Shown: piece by piece, positions 1-8,368 of the stretch | Position numbering within the stretch: position 1 is the first letter of the stretch | Layout: each line of letters opens with the position of its first letter | Source of the DNA: Streptomyces litmocidini | GTDB taxonomy: Bacteria > Actinomycetota > Actinomycetes > Streptomycetales > Streptomycetaceae | Reading direction: 5' to 3' | DNA length: 64,000 bases | NCBI RefSeq assembly: GCF_014649755.1 | Contig: NZ_BMTQ01000007.1 | Span: 186,001-250,000, forward strand | Made by a program: the position numbers and the translations under genes | Notes under the pieces: model-generated | Database searches by the model: none | The model's input: only the letters and a program-made list of their open reading frames with translations | What the model was told of the DNA's origin: nothing

Positions 1-1677
1 GGCCTGGTCGGGGTCGGCGAGGACGGCGTCGATCAGGTCCTGGGGTGCCGCGTCCGGCGAGCGGCCGACGAGGTCGGCGAGGCGGTCGATGCCCTTGGTG
101 ACGTCCTCTCCCCTGCGTTCGACCATGCCGTCGGTGTAGAGGAGCAGGAGGTCGCCCCGGCGCAGGGGGGTCGTGGCGGTCTCGTACGCGTAGCCGGGCA
201 GCGCTCCGAGCAGGGGGCCGCGTTTGCCCGTGTGGAGGGGCTCGGCGTGGCCGTCGCGGAGGAGGAGGGGCGCGGGATGGCCGGCGTCGGCCCAGTGGAA
301 GTTGCGGGCGTCGTCGATGTGACCGGTGACGGCGGTGGCGGTCTGTTCCGAGGGATCGCTGCAGACCAGTTCGTTGAGCCAGGTCATGATCTCGCCGGCG
401 GACGCTCCGGTCTGGGCGAGACCGGCGAGGGCGTGGCGCTGCTGGGACATGCGGGCCACCGCGTCCAGGCCGTGGCCGGCGGCGTCGCCGATGGCGACCA
501 GGACCCGGCCGTCGGGCAGGAGGCGGCACTTGTACCAGTCGCCCCCGACGGCCGCGTCCGGCTCGGCCGGCCCGTACGAGGCCGCCACGGTCAGACCGAC
601 CGCCGCCAGCGCCTCGGAGTGGGTCGGCAGCAGGGCCTCGCGCAGCGCGTCGGCCACCCGGCGCTCCGCCCGCGTCTGGCGCCGGAGCCGGTCGGACTCG
701 CGTTCCGTCTCGGCGAGCCTGCGGCGGCTGCGGATCTGCGGGGTGAGGTCACGGGCCACGAGGTTCACCGCCCACGGCCGTCCGTCGGTGCCGACCACCG
801 GCCGACCGAGCAGGTCGAGCGTCCGCACCTCCCCGAGGACCAGGAAGCGGATCCGGGTCCAGGCGGGTTCCTCGCCGGCCAGGACGGAGGTGAGGAACTC
901 GGCGAAGGCGGTGAGGTCGTCGGGGAGCAGCGTGTCGCAGAGTTCCTCCAGCGACCAGGGCATCCCGACATCGGCGTGGAAGATCCGGCACAGCCCCTCC
1001 GACCAGGTCACCTTCCCCGACAGCAGGTCCCAGTTGCCCCAGCCGAGGGAGGCGAGGTACTGGGCGTCGATCGTCAGGAGTTCGGTCTGGCTCTGCAGGG
1101 GCCGCCAGGTCGCGAGGACCTGTTCGCCGCAGAGCGCCGCCGAGTAGAGGAGCGGGGCGCGGTGGAGCCGGCCCAGGCGCTGCTCGGTGTAGTCGACGAC
1201 CCGGCCTTCGAGCGGGCCGCCGCCGGCGACGACGTCGGTGAGCGCCGCGAGGAAGCCGCTCGCGGCCGCTCCGGGCCGGGCCTCCAGGAACCGCTGTCCG
1301 ACCTGGTGGTCGGGGGCCTCCAGCCATTCGGCGGAGCGGATGCGGTTGCCGGCGACGATGCGGAAGTCCCGTACCGCCCCGGTCTCGTCGTGGACCGGTT
1401 CGAGGAGGACGGCGGAGGCGGGGATGGCGCCGAGGACGGAGCAGGTGCCGGTGGCGCCGCGGTCGTGGGTGCTGCAGAGACAGTCGGTCCCGGTGTCGTT
1501 GTGCGCCGGCAGGGCGGGGCCGGGGACGAGCGTCTGGACGGGGGCGGTGACCTCGTCCCCGGGGGTGGGGGCGGAGGTCCGGTCCGCGGTGCGGCGGACG
1601 GCGGAACGCAGGGCGGAGACCTCGCCTCCGATGAGGTCCTTGAGCTCCTCGACGGTGTCGGGCAGCGGAAATCCCAT
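1..1677 (-). CDS. PAS/SpoIIE-type PP2C protein phosphatase, 3' end off window
   Basis: This is a 559-codon open frame that leaves the window at base 1, so the C-terminus is missing. The C-terminal third is a SpoIIE/RsbU-type PP2C Ser/Thr phosphatase domain: I read VGGDWYK, AIGDAAGHG and LYTDGMVER, the Asp/Gly motifs that bind the two metals in this family. The N-terminal part resembles two PAS-like sensory segments (FRIVAGNRIRSAEWLE and a second unit around residues 200-300) followed by a short coiled stretch. Such proteins usually dephosphorylate anti-sigma-factor antagonists in partner-switching pathways; that role is inferred. The ATG start at 1677 follows a GGGAGG ribosome site. No anti-sigma or antagonist gene is visible beside it. 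Confidence 0.88.
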   Translation of the reverse strand, partial: MGFPLPDTVEELKDLIGGEVSALRSAVRRTADRTSAPTPGDEVTAPVQTLVPGPALPAHNDTGTDCLCSTHDRGATGTCSVLGAIPASAVLLEPVHDETGAVRDFRIVAGNRIRSAEWLEAPDHQVGQRFLEARPGAAASGFLAALTDVVAGGGPLEGRVVDYTEQRLGRLHRAPLLYSAALCGEQVLATWRPLQSQTELLTIDAQYLASLGWGNWDLLSGKVTWSEGLCRIFHADVGMPWSLEELCDTLLPDDLTAFAEFLTSVLAGEEPAWTRIRFLVLGEVRTLDLLGRPVVGTDGRPWAVNLVARDLTPQIRSRRRLAETERESDRLRRQTRAERRVADALREALLPTHSEALAAVGLTVAASYGPAEPDAAVGGDWYKCRLLPDGRVLVAIGDAAGHGLDAVARMSQQRHALAGLAQTGASAGEIMTWLNELVCSDPSEQTATAVTGHIDDARNFHWADAGHPAPLLLRDGHAEPLHTGKRGPLLGALPGYAYETATTPLRRGDLLLLYTDGMVERRGEDVTKGIDRLADLVGRSPDAAPQDLIDAVLADPDQA

Positions 1678-1922
1678 GATCGCCTCCCGGGGCCGGTGGC
1701 ACGTCGCGGGGCCGGCGGTTCCGGCCCTGCCCCCACCGGTCCGTCCTCCCGGCCCCCTGCCCGCTCGTCCCGGAAGCATGCCCGGAAACGGGCGGCGGCT
1801 GCGCAGGCCGGACGAGACCTCGCCGCGCCGGAGCCGCGCGCAGCCCGCGACGGGGGTCCGCCGTCGAGGGACGACGGGCGCCGGGCGGACGTCCGCCCCG
1901 TCCGCCGCGGCTCCGCGCGCCG

Positions 1923-2621
1923 TCAGAGGCCGTCCAGGGCGGAGACGAGGCTGGCCACCGTGACGGTGTTGAAGACGAAGGCGATGGCCGCGTTGGCCGT
2001 CACGGTCCGGCGCATCTCGCGGGACGTCACGTCGACGTCCGTCGTGCCGAACGTCGTCATGACCGAGAGGGCGAAGTAGACGTGGTCGGCCCAGACCGGA
2101 GGCTCCTCCCCCGGGAACTCGAGGGCCCGTCCGTCCTCCACGAGGTTGTCCGCCTGGAAGGCGACCGCGAAGGACACCGCCACGCAGGTCCAGGCGACGG
2201 CGACCAGAACGAGCGCCGTCGCCGCACGCGGAAGGGGTCCGAGTCCGGAGCCCATGTGCCCGGGGCGCCACACCACCGCCACCACGAGCGCGGCGACCGC
2301 GATGAAGATCGAGACCCCCGGCCCGGGCGCCGTGCCCCACACGTACCGCTGGAGCACCGTGCCCCGCGTCTCCCGGCGGGCCCAGGCGCGGACCCGTTCC
2401 GGAGACGCGGTCGAGAAGGCGATCACCGTGATCACGAGGTACGGGAAGAGCTGGGCGAGCAGCATCAGCACGCACACGTCCGCCGTCGAGACCCGTGTCC
2501 GGGTGCCGTCCGAACCGAGGAGGAACGCCGCCGTGACGACGGCGATGCACGTGCTCACCGCCGATCTCCGGCGCTCGGAGAGCCACTGGTTCCGGCGGCG
2601 TGGAGCACGCGGGCGGCTCAC
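1923..2621 (-). CDS. DUF1345 family integral membrane protein
   Basis: The product has four or five hydrophobic segments, and its C-terminal half matches the DUF1345 pattern: a YFALSVMTTFGTTDVDV segment before the last helix and a tail ending in LVSALDGL. The function of the family is unknown. The frame stays open upstream to 3119, but that extension is Arg/Asp-rich low-complexity sequence encoded by a 9-bp tandem repeat and is unlikely to be translated. I chose GTG at 2621, which gives 232 residues, close to the usual family length. It has no convincing ribosome site, and GTG at 2744 is the alternative. The start is uncertain; the family call is fairly secure. Confidence 0.65.
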   Translation of the reverse strand: MSRPRAPRRRNQWLSERRRSAVSTCIAVVTAAFLLGSDGTRTRVSTADVCVLMLLAQLFPYLVITVIAFSTASPERVRAWARRETRGTVLQRYVWGTAPGPGVSIFIAVAALVVAVVWRPGHMGSGLGPLPRAATALVLVAVAWTCVAVSFAVAFQADNLVEDGRALEFPGEEPPVWADHVYFALSVMTTFGTTDVDVTSREMRRTVTANAAIAFVFNTVTVASLVSALDGL

Positions 2622-2650
2622 CGGGGAGCGGCCCGCTCGGCGCGGTGCGC

Positions 2651-2699
2651 GGTCGCGGCGGTCGCGGCGGTCGCGGCGGTCGCGGCGGTCGCGGCGGTC
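2651..2699. repeat. 9-bp tandem repeat (GGTCGCGGC)n
   Basis: Five full copies of GGTCGCGGC and a partial sixth run head to tail just upstream of the chosen DUF1345 start. The unit length is a multiple of three, so every frame stays open through it, which explains the long spurious frames here. It marks a slippage-prone 5' region and leaves the true start of the downstream gene ambiguous. Confidence 0.9.
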
Positions 2700-3085
2700 G
2701 CGAGGAGCGTCCCGGTCCCGGCGAGCACGGCGTGACGCGCGCACGGCCTCGTGGTTCCGCCGCCGGAGGCCGTCCCGTGCTTCCCGCCCATGGGTCCCCC
2801 TCTCCGTCTTCTCGGCCACGCGCCCGGTCGCGGGGCACCAGCCTGCCCACTCACGCACCGGGCGGCACCCCGACAGGGCCACGAGGATGAGGTCGCGGCT
2901 CCGGACGGTGTCCGGGCGGTCGGCCCTGATGCCGCCCGGGTCCCGCCGGACCGGCGGCGTGGTCCTGCTCGTCGGTCGAGGCGCCTTCGATCTCCCGTCG
3001 TTGACAGCCGTCGGCCGTGGTCGGTCTAATGCGGACGCGTAGCCATCGGGCCCGTCCGGTCCGGTCACGAGGGAGGGGCGCAGTC

Positions 3086-3529
3086 GTGGGCGTGCACATC
3101 GGCGTGCCGGATGACGCACCGGCCGGGATCGCTGAGCTGTACGAGCGGGACCGCACGTGCCGGACCCTGGGCATCGCCCTGGAGGAGGTCGCGCCGGGCC
3201 GGGCGTTGATGCGCATGCGGGTGGGCGAGGACATGGTGAACGGCCACGGCACGGCCCACGGGGGGTTCCTCTTCCTCTTCGCCGACGCGGCGTTCGCGTA
3301 CGCCTGCAACGGCTACGGTCCGGTCACCGTGGCGCAGTCCGCCCAGGTCGCCTTCCTGCTGCCGGCGGCGGTGGACGACGAACTGCTCGCCGAGGCCGTG
3401 GAGCGGACGCGTTCGGGTCGCAACGGGATCTACGACGTGACGGTCCGCCGGACGGACGGAACGGTCGTGGCGGAGTTCCGCGGACAGAGCGTGATGCTCG
3501 CCGGCGGGGCACGGCCGCAGCCCGGGTGA
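3086..3529 (+). CDS. PaaI-like hotdog-fold acyl-CoA thioesterase
   Basis: The 147-residue protein has the hotdog thioesterase signature NGHGTAHGGFLFLFADAAFAYAC, in which HGG and the following Asp mark the PaaI/4HBT active site. PaaI hydrolyses ring-hydroxylated phenylacetyl-CoA, and relatives act as housekeeping acyl-CoA thioesterases. GTG at 3086 is preferred over an upstream ATG at 3017 because a GAGGGAGGGG ribosome site lies seven bases before it. It is convergent with the PaaK-like gene ending at 3696, but the other paa pathway genes (paaABCDE, paaG/H/J/Z) are absent. Phenylacetate catabolism is therefore not supported; a proofreading or editing role for the neighbouring ligase operon is possible but unproven. 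Confidence 0.82.
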   Translation: MGVHIGVPDDAPAGIAELYERDRTCRTLGIALEEVAPGRALMRMRVGEDMVNGHGTAHGGFLFLFADAAFAYACNGYGPVTVAQSAQVAFLLPAAVDDELLAEAVERTRSGRNGIYDVTVRRTDGTVVAEFRGQSVMLAGGARPQPG

Positions 3530-3544
3530 CGGGCGCCCGGCGCG

Positions 3545-3650
3545 GGGCCCGGCGGACGCCGTCGGGACGCGCGGCCCCGTCGACGGGACGCGCGGCCGAC
3601 GGTGCCGCACGTCCCGACCGGCCGACGGTGCCGCACGTCCCGACGGCCGA
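3545..3650. repeat. short imperfect tandem repeats between convergent genes
   Basis: Two families of direct repeats lie between the PaaI stop and the PaaK-like stop. GGGACGCGCGGCC occurs twice, and CCGACGGTGCCGCACGTCCC occurs twice with a period of about 26 bases. I see no strong hairpin, so I do not call a terminator here, although both flanking genes need one. Confidence 0.6.
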
Positions 3651-3695
3651 CCGGCACCTGCCCGCCTCGGCGCGGGTGCCGGGCGGCCGCCCGGA

Positions 3696-4952
3696 TCAGT
3701 CGGCCGGGCGCTCGTCCACCACCTGCCTGAGCTTGCCCGTGCGCGGGTTGGTGGCCAGCTCGGAACGCGGCACCCACTCGATGCCCAGCTCGTGGATGGC
3801 GCCGTCCGCGACCTCCGCGGGGAAGAGCGGCCTGGCCGCGTAGACCGCCTCGACGAGGCGGGCGCTCAGGTCCGCCGGGGGCTCTTCGACGTACCCCAGG
3901 CGCAGGATCAGACCGTCCCGTCCGTCCCAGCGGCGCTGCACCATCTGCATGCCGGCGATGTACCGGTCCGGGTCCGCCTCCACGAGCACCGCGCGGACGT
4001 CCTCGATCGGCATCGCGACCGTGCCGACCCGTCCGCCCTCCATGGACCGGCCGAGGAGACGGAACCGCCGGCACTGCGGGTCGGCCCACTCGCCGCGGTC
4101 GCCCGTCGGGAACCTGATGACCGGCATGAGGGTGCGGAACAGGTTGGTGACCATGACGCGGCCCGGCACCCCGGGCGTGGTGATCGGTTCGCCGGTGGCG
4201 TCGTCCACGAGTTCCACCACCGTCCGGTGCGGGAACGCCTCGTGCACCCGTACGTCCTCCCCGGGTACGGGCCGCCCGACGAGTCCCGCGTCGATGGAGG
4301 CGTAGCCGACGGAGGCGACGGCCGCCTTGGGGAAGGCCCGCAGCAGGATGGGGCGCAGATCGGTGAAGAGGAGGTCGCCGCCGAAGAGCAGCAGTTCCAC
4401 CGAGTCGGCGGTCCGGCCCCGGCGGACGAGGCATTCCGCCACGGCGGCCAGCTTCATCGGGACGCCGGCGAGGACGTTCACGCCGAAGTCGTCGATGAGG
4501 TCGGCGACGAACTCGTTGGGGGCGCCGGCACCGACGGGCAGGCGGACGTTCTCCACGGGGGCCGCGTGCAGGGCGTGTTCGATGTAGAGCATCCCGCCGT
4601 ACAGTTCGCCGGCCCAGAAGAGGTTGGCCACCCGGTGCCCCGGTTTCAGCCCGGCCCGCACGATGCCGGCGCCGAACGCGGTGACCGAGTCGGCGTGCTC
4701 CGACCGCGACCAGACGGACAGCTTGGGCGTGCCGGTGGTGCCGCCGGTCCGGTAGACCCCGGCGTCGGTCAGCGGGCCGGTCAGCACTTGATTGTCCGGC
4801 CAGGTGTTCGCCGCCCAGAACTCCGTGTGGTCGACGAGGGGGAGCTGGGTGAGGTGCGAGACCGTCCGCGGCACGTCGCGGTACGCCTCCGCGTAGAAGG
4901 GCGAGTGGGCGCGGACGAAGTCGACCAGTTCCTGAAGGGATTTGGCGGGCAC
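3696..4952 (-). CDS. PaaK-like adenylate-forming enzyme (second copy of operon)
   Basis: The 418-residue protein belongs to the phenylacetate-CoA-ligase-like branch of the ANL superfamily. It has the phosphate-binding loop YRTGGTTGTPK near residue 73, a FPTGDRGEW motif and a C-terminal NPRTGKLRQVVDE segment carrying the lysine typical of the mobile domain. It should activate a carboxylic acid as its AMP ester; the acceptor (CoA, carrier protein or amine) cannot be read from sequence. GTG at 4952 follows AGGAGAGGT and shares its G with the TAG stop of the SDR (TAGTG), so translation is coupled. It is the last gene of the ten-gene operon. A different PaaK-like protein is encoded at 7146, so the pair probably handles two substrates. 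Confidence 0.82.
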   Translation of the reverse strand: MPAKSLQELVDFVRAHSPFYAEAYRDVPRTVSHLTQLPLVDHTEFWAANTWPDNQVLTGPLTDAGVYRTGGTTGTPKLSVWSRSEHADSVTAFGAGIVRAGLKPGHRVANLFWAGELYGGMLYIEHALHAAPVENVRLPVGAGAPNEFVADLIDDFGVNVLAGVPMKLAAVAECLVRRGRTADSVELLLFGGDLLFTDLRPILLRAFPKAAVASVGYASIDAGLVGRPVPGEDVRVHEAFPHRTVVELVDDATGEPITTPGVPGRVMVTNLFRTLMPVIRFPTGDRGEWADPQCRRFRLLGRSMEGGRVGTVAMPIEDVRAVLVEADPDRYIAGMQMVQRRWDGRDGLILRLGYVEEPPADLSARLVEAVYAARPLFPAEVADGAIHELGIEWVPRSELATNPRTGKLRQVVDERPAD

Positions 4953-5851
4953 TACCTCTCCTGCTCTGTGTCGTCGGATTCCGGCCGGCGCCCGATCCAC
5001 GTGCGTGCGAGTTCCTGCACGACGGAGCCGTCGCGGTCGGTCAGCTTGTTCTCCAGGTAGGCGGCCGCCCAGGGGGTGGTGGGGACGCGGAAGGCCGGCC
5101 GCTCCGCCCGCAGCGTCCGCACCACGACGTCCGCCACCTCGGACGCGTCCTGCCCGGCGCCCTCCCACCCGTGGTGGACGACCCAGTCGACGTAGTCGGC
5201 GAAGGTCGGGCCGTAGGGTCCGGAGGCGGCCTCGATGGTCTTGCGGTTGACGTCGGGGAAGATCCCGAACGAGGTGCCCCTGACGAAGCCGGGGACCACG
5301 ACGGAGACCTTCACCCCGTGCGCCTCCGCCACCGGGGCCAGGCTCTCCATGAACCCCTCGACGGCGAACTTGGCGGCGCAGTAGGCCTCGTTGAAGGGCT
5401 GCCCGACGATTCCGTGGACGCTGCCGATGGTGACGAGACGCCCCCGGGCGGCCCGGAGCAGCGGCATCGCGGCCCGGCTGACCTCGACCACCCCGAAGAA
5501 GTTCACCTCCAGGTTGGTCCGCAGCGCTTCCGTGGTGGACATCTCCAGGGTCGGGTCGGAGTTGGAGACGCCGGCGTTGTTGACCACGGCGTCCAGTCGT
5601 CCGTACGCCTGTCGCACGCCGTCGACGCAGCGGGCCACGGAGTCGGCGTCGGTGACGTCGAGGACGCGGATGTCCAGGGGGACGCCGGCCCGGGCCGCCT
5701 CCTCCCGCAGCGCCCCGGCCCGGTCGGGCTCGCGCAGGGTGGCGACCGTGGCGAAGCCGGCCCGGGCCGCGGCGATCGCCGTGGCCTTGCCGATGCCCGA
5801 GGACGTTCCGGTGATCAGCACGACCCGGGGTTCCCGGCCCGCCGCGGTCAC
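4952..5851 (-). CDS. SDR family NAD(P)-dependent oxidoreductase
   Basis: This 299-residue classical short-chain dehydrogenase has the cofactor motif TGTSSGIG at residues 14-21, NNAG at 91-94, and the catalytic set Ser144, Tyr157 and Lys161 (YCAAK). It should reduce a ketone or oxidise an alcohol, with NADP or NAD not determined. Start and stop are both shared with neighbours: GTG at 5851 overlaps the MFS stop in GTGA, and its TAG overlaps the GTG of the downstream PaaK-like gene. That places it firmly inside the biosynthetic operon, probably as a tailoring enzyme. The substrate is unknown. Confidence 0.88.
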   Translation of the reverse strand: MTAAGREPRVVLITGTSSGIGKATAIAAARAGFATVATLREPDRAGALREEAARAGVPLDIRVLDVTDADSVARCVDGVRQAYGRLDAVVNNAGVSNSDPTLEMSTTEALRTNLEVNFFGVVEVSRAAMPLLRAARGRLVTIGSVHGIVGQPFNEAYCAAKFAVEGFMESLAPVAEAHGVKVSVVVPGFVRGTSFGIFPDVNRKTIEAASGPYGPTFADYVDWVVHHGWEGAGQDASEVADVVVRTLRAERPAFRVPTTPWAAAYLENKLTDRDGSVVQELARTWIGRRPESDDTEQER

Positions 5852-7149
5852 GAGGTGCCCTCGGCCAGGGCCGGTTCGGCGTTCCCGCCGTCCGCCTCCG
5901 GCGTCCGTCCCCGTTCGGCCGCGTCCAGCAGGCGCTGGATCCGCAGTGCGGGAAGGAAGGAGCAGGCCGCGAGCAGCGTGCCCCCGGCCATGGTGGCCCG
6001 GGCCGCGTCCAGGATGCCGAGCGGGCCGGTGAGCAGGCTGACCGCCAGGCCCCCGGCCAGGGCGGCCAGGGGGATCACGCCCCAGGTCGCGGTACGGAAG
6101 GCCGCGTGCATCACCCCTTGGTTCCGTGCGGACATCCGGGACTGCCGGATGGGCGCGCTGCTCACGTTGATGAAGGACATGAAGAAGCCGTAGCAGCCCA
6201 TGGTCACGGCGATCACGACGCCGGCCGGGAGGGCGGGTGCCGCGAGCACGCCGAGGCCCACCAGACAGTGCAGGAGCAGCGCCCAGGCCAGCATCCGTCC
6301 CGTCCCCAGCCGTTCGCCGGCCTTCGGCGCGAGGGCCGCGCCGGCCAGGGCACCCACCGCCGCCACGGACATGGCGGCGCCGAAGACCCCGACGGAGACG
6401 CCGAGTCCCTGGTAGGCGAGGATCGGGAGCACGGTGACGAAGACGGGGCCGCCGCAGTTGAGCGTCACGGCCGCCACCACCACCCGGCGCAGCACCGGGT
6501 CGGACCAGTTCAGCCGGAAGCCCGCCGTCAGCCGCTGCCACACCGTTCCCTCGGCGGCGGTCCGCTCGCCCCAGGGCCGCATGGAGCGGATGCAGAGGGC
6601 GGAGGCCAGGTAGCTGGCGGCGTCGACGAGCAGGGCGGCCACGCCGAGGGCGCCGTAGAGGCCGGCGGCCAGGGAGGGGCCGGAGACCTCGGCGACCGAG
6701 CGGCTGCCCTCCAGCCGGGAGTAGGCGCGTACCAGGTGGTCCTTCGGCACCACGGCGGGGACGGCGACGAGGTAGCCGACGGTGAAGAAGATCGTGGCGC
6801 CGCTGATGACCGCCACGCAGGCGAACAGCAGGGGGGTGGAGAGCCGTCCCTGCCAGTACGCGAGGGGGATGACGGCCACCGCCGCCAGCCGGGCGAGGTC
6901 GCAGACGAGCAGGGTGCGGCGGTTGTCCCACCGGTCCACCAGGACTCCGGCCAGCGGACCGAGGAGGGGTATGCCCAGGTACTGCGCCATGGCGACGATG
7001 CCCACCTGGAGCGCGGAGGCGTCCAGGGCGAAGATCATCACGGTCGGCACCACGAAGACGGTGACGCGGTCGCCGACGGTGCTCACCGACTGGCCGATCC
7101 AGAAGCGGTTGAACTCGGCGCCCAGGGACACCGGCCGCGAGGGCCTCAC
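5848..7149 (-). CDS. MFS transporter, probable product exporter
   Basis: The 433-residue protein has about twelve hydrophobic segments in two halves and resembles the MFS_3/enterobactin-exporter-like group, with FNRFWIGQSVSTVGDRV at the start and GVLVDRWDNRRTLL in the loop between helices 2 and 3. Exporters of this type often sit in biosynthetic clusters and remove the product for self-protection, which is the likely role here. GTG at 7149 overlaps the stop of the upstream PaaK-like gene (GTGA), and its own TGA overlaps the SDR start. The same frame stays open far upstream, but only as antisense to that gene. Confidence 0.86.
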   Translation of the reverse strand: MRPSRPVSLGAEFNRFWIGQSVSTVGDRVTVFVVPTVMIFALDASALQVGIVAMAQYLGIPLLGPLAGVLVDRWDNRRTLLVCDLARLAAVAVIPLAYWQGRLSTPLLFACVAVISGATIFFTVGYLVAVPAVVPKDHLVRAYSRLEGSRSVAEVSGPSLAAGLYGALGVAALLVDAASYLASALCIRSMRPWGERTAAEGTVWQRLTAGFRLNWSDPVLRRVVVAAVTLNCGGPVFVTVLPILAYQGLGVSVGVFGAAMSVAAVGALAGAALAPKAGERLGTGRMLAWALLLHCLVGLGVLAAPALPAGVVIAVTMGCYGFFMSFINVSSAPIRQSRMSARNQGVMHAAFRTATWGVIPLAALAGGLAVSLLTGPLGILDAARATMAGGTLLAACSFLPALRIQRLLDAAERGRTPEADGGNAEPALAEGTS

Positions 7150-8363
7150 CGCTCCTCCAGCACCACGAGGCCGGAGGTCTTGCCGGTCCGGTCGTTGCCG
7201 ATCAGGTCCGCGACGGGCCGCACGCGGAAGTTCTCCGGATCGTGCTGGAAGGCGGTGCTCAGGGTGAAGGTCTCGGTCAGGAGTTCCTTGCGGAGCCGTT
7301 CGGCGTCCACGGTCGCTCCCGGGGCGGTGAGCAGCAGCACCTCCACGGACCCGGCACGTCCTCCGGTCTCGGAGATCACCACCTGGGCGCGCGAGACGCC
7401 CGTCTCCCGCTCCGCGCGCGCGATCACCTCGTCGACGTGCAGGCCCAGGCCCCGGACCTGGACCACGCTGTCGCGGCGGCCGAGCACCCGCAGGGCCCGT
7501 CCGGGGCGGCCGCACGGGCACTCCACCAGTCGTCCGGCGTCCCCGGTGCGGTAGCGCAGCACCGGGTTGAGCATCTCGGGGTCGAGGGCGGTGAAGTCCA
7601 GGAGCCGGTCCTCTCCCACGTGGACCAGTTGGTGGGGCAGGGTGTGGAACGTGTCGGCGGGGCAGTGGGGCGTGTTGGTGCCGACCACCCAGGTCTCGGT
7701 GCTCCCGAACATGCCCCAGCGCCGGGCCTCGGGCGCGACCGCGGCCATGTCCTCCTCCAGCTGCGGCTGCCACGCCTCGCCGAGCCAGAGCACCTTGCGC
7801 AGGTCCGGCAGTTCCAGGCCGGCGGCCCGGGCGCGGGCGAACCAGAGCCCCAGCACGCTCGGGGTGCCGCCGATCGCCGTGACCTCGCGCGCCGCGAAGA
7901 AGGCCAGCCACTCGGCGTACTCGTCCTTGGTGACCGAGCCCAGCGCGATCACCTGGCAGCCGGAGAGGTCGGCCAGGGCGGCGGCCAGGAAGTGCGCGCC
8001 CCACATGCGGCCGGCGCCCCAGGCGTTGACGAAGACGTCGTCGCGGTCCAGCGGCTGCCAGTGGGCGTGGACCCCTGCCATGTAGAAGCCGGTGGGCGCG
8101 TGGCCCAGTTTGGGCGCGCCGGTGCTGCCGCCGCTCTGGAAGAGCCAGGTGGCGCCGTTCTCGGCGCGTGGTCGCAGGTGGGCGAGGGCGGCGTTGAGGT
8201 CGTCCTTGAGCAGCGGCGGGAGCGCGGCGATGTCGTCGAGGGTGCGGATGTCCTGGGAGTCGCGGTAGCGCGGGGCCAGTTCCGGGACCTGCCGCAGGCG
8301 TTCCAGTGTCCTGCGGGCGACCGGCAGCCGCGATTCGGCCGCCTCCGGGGTGAGCGAGAACAT
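7146..8363 (-). CDS. PaaK-like adenylate-forming enzyme (first copy of operon)
   Basis: This 405-residue ANL enzyme has the P-loop FQSGGSTGAPK near residue 82, FGSTETWV, the RYRTGDAGRLV motif with a following CPCGRPGRALRVLGRRDS segment, and a C-terminal NDRTGKTSGLVVLEER containing the usual lysine. The short CxC-Gly element occurs in many PaaK-like enzymes of natural-product clusters. It activates an unknown carboxylate. ATG at 8363 lies five bases after the ATP-grasp stop. It shares little besides motifs with the other PaaK-like protein at 3696, which argues for different substrates rather than a recent duplication. Confidence 0.83.
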   Translation of the reverse strand: MFSLTPEAAESRLPVARRTLERLRQVPELAPRYRDSQDIRTLDDIAALPPLLKDDLNAALAHLRPRAENGATWLFQSGGSTGAPKLGHAPTGFYMAGVHAHWQPLDRDDVFVNAWGAGRMWGAHFLAAALADLSGCQVIALGSVTKDEYAEWLAFFAAREVTAIGGTPSVLGLWFARARAAGLELPDLRKVLWLGEAWQPQLEEDMAAVAPEARRWGMFGSTETWVVGTNTPHCPADTFHTLPHQLVHVGEDRLLDFTALDPEMLNPVLRYRTGDAGRLVECPCGRPGRALRVLGRRDSVVQVRGLGLHVDEVIARAERETGVSRAQVVISETGGRAGSVEVLLLTAPGATVDAERLRKELLTETFTLSTAFQHDPENFRVRPVADLIGNDRTGKTSGLVVLEER

Positions 8364-8368
8364 CGTGG

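Noticed and set aside
232..2079. Plus-strand frame of 615 codons over the first phosphatase gene
   Set aside because: Gly/Arg/Pro-rich antisense shadow of the SpoIIE-type gene, which has clear motifs on the minus strand.
2641..2710. Possible CRISPR array
   Set aside because: Units of 9 bp are contiguous without spacers, so this is a simple tandem repeat.
3086..4952. Phenylacetate degradation cluster (PaaI and PaaK)
   Set aside because: No other paa gene is present, and the PaaK-like protein is the end of a biosynthetic operon.
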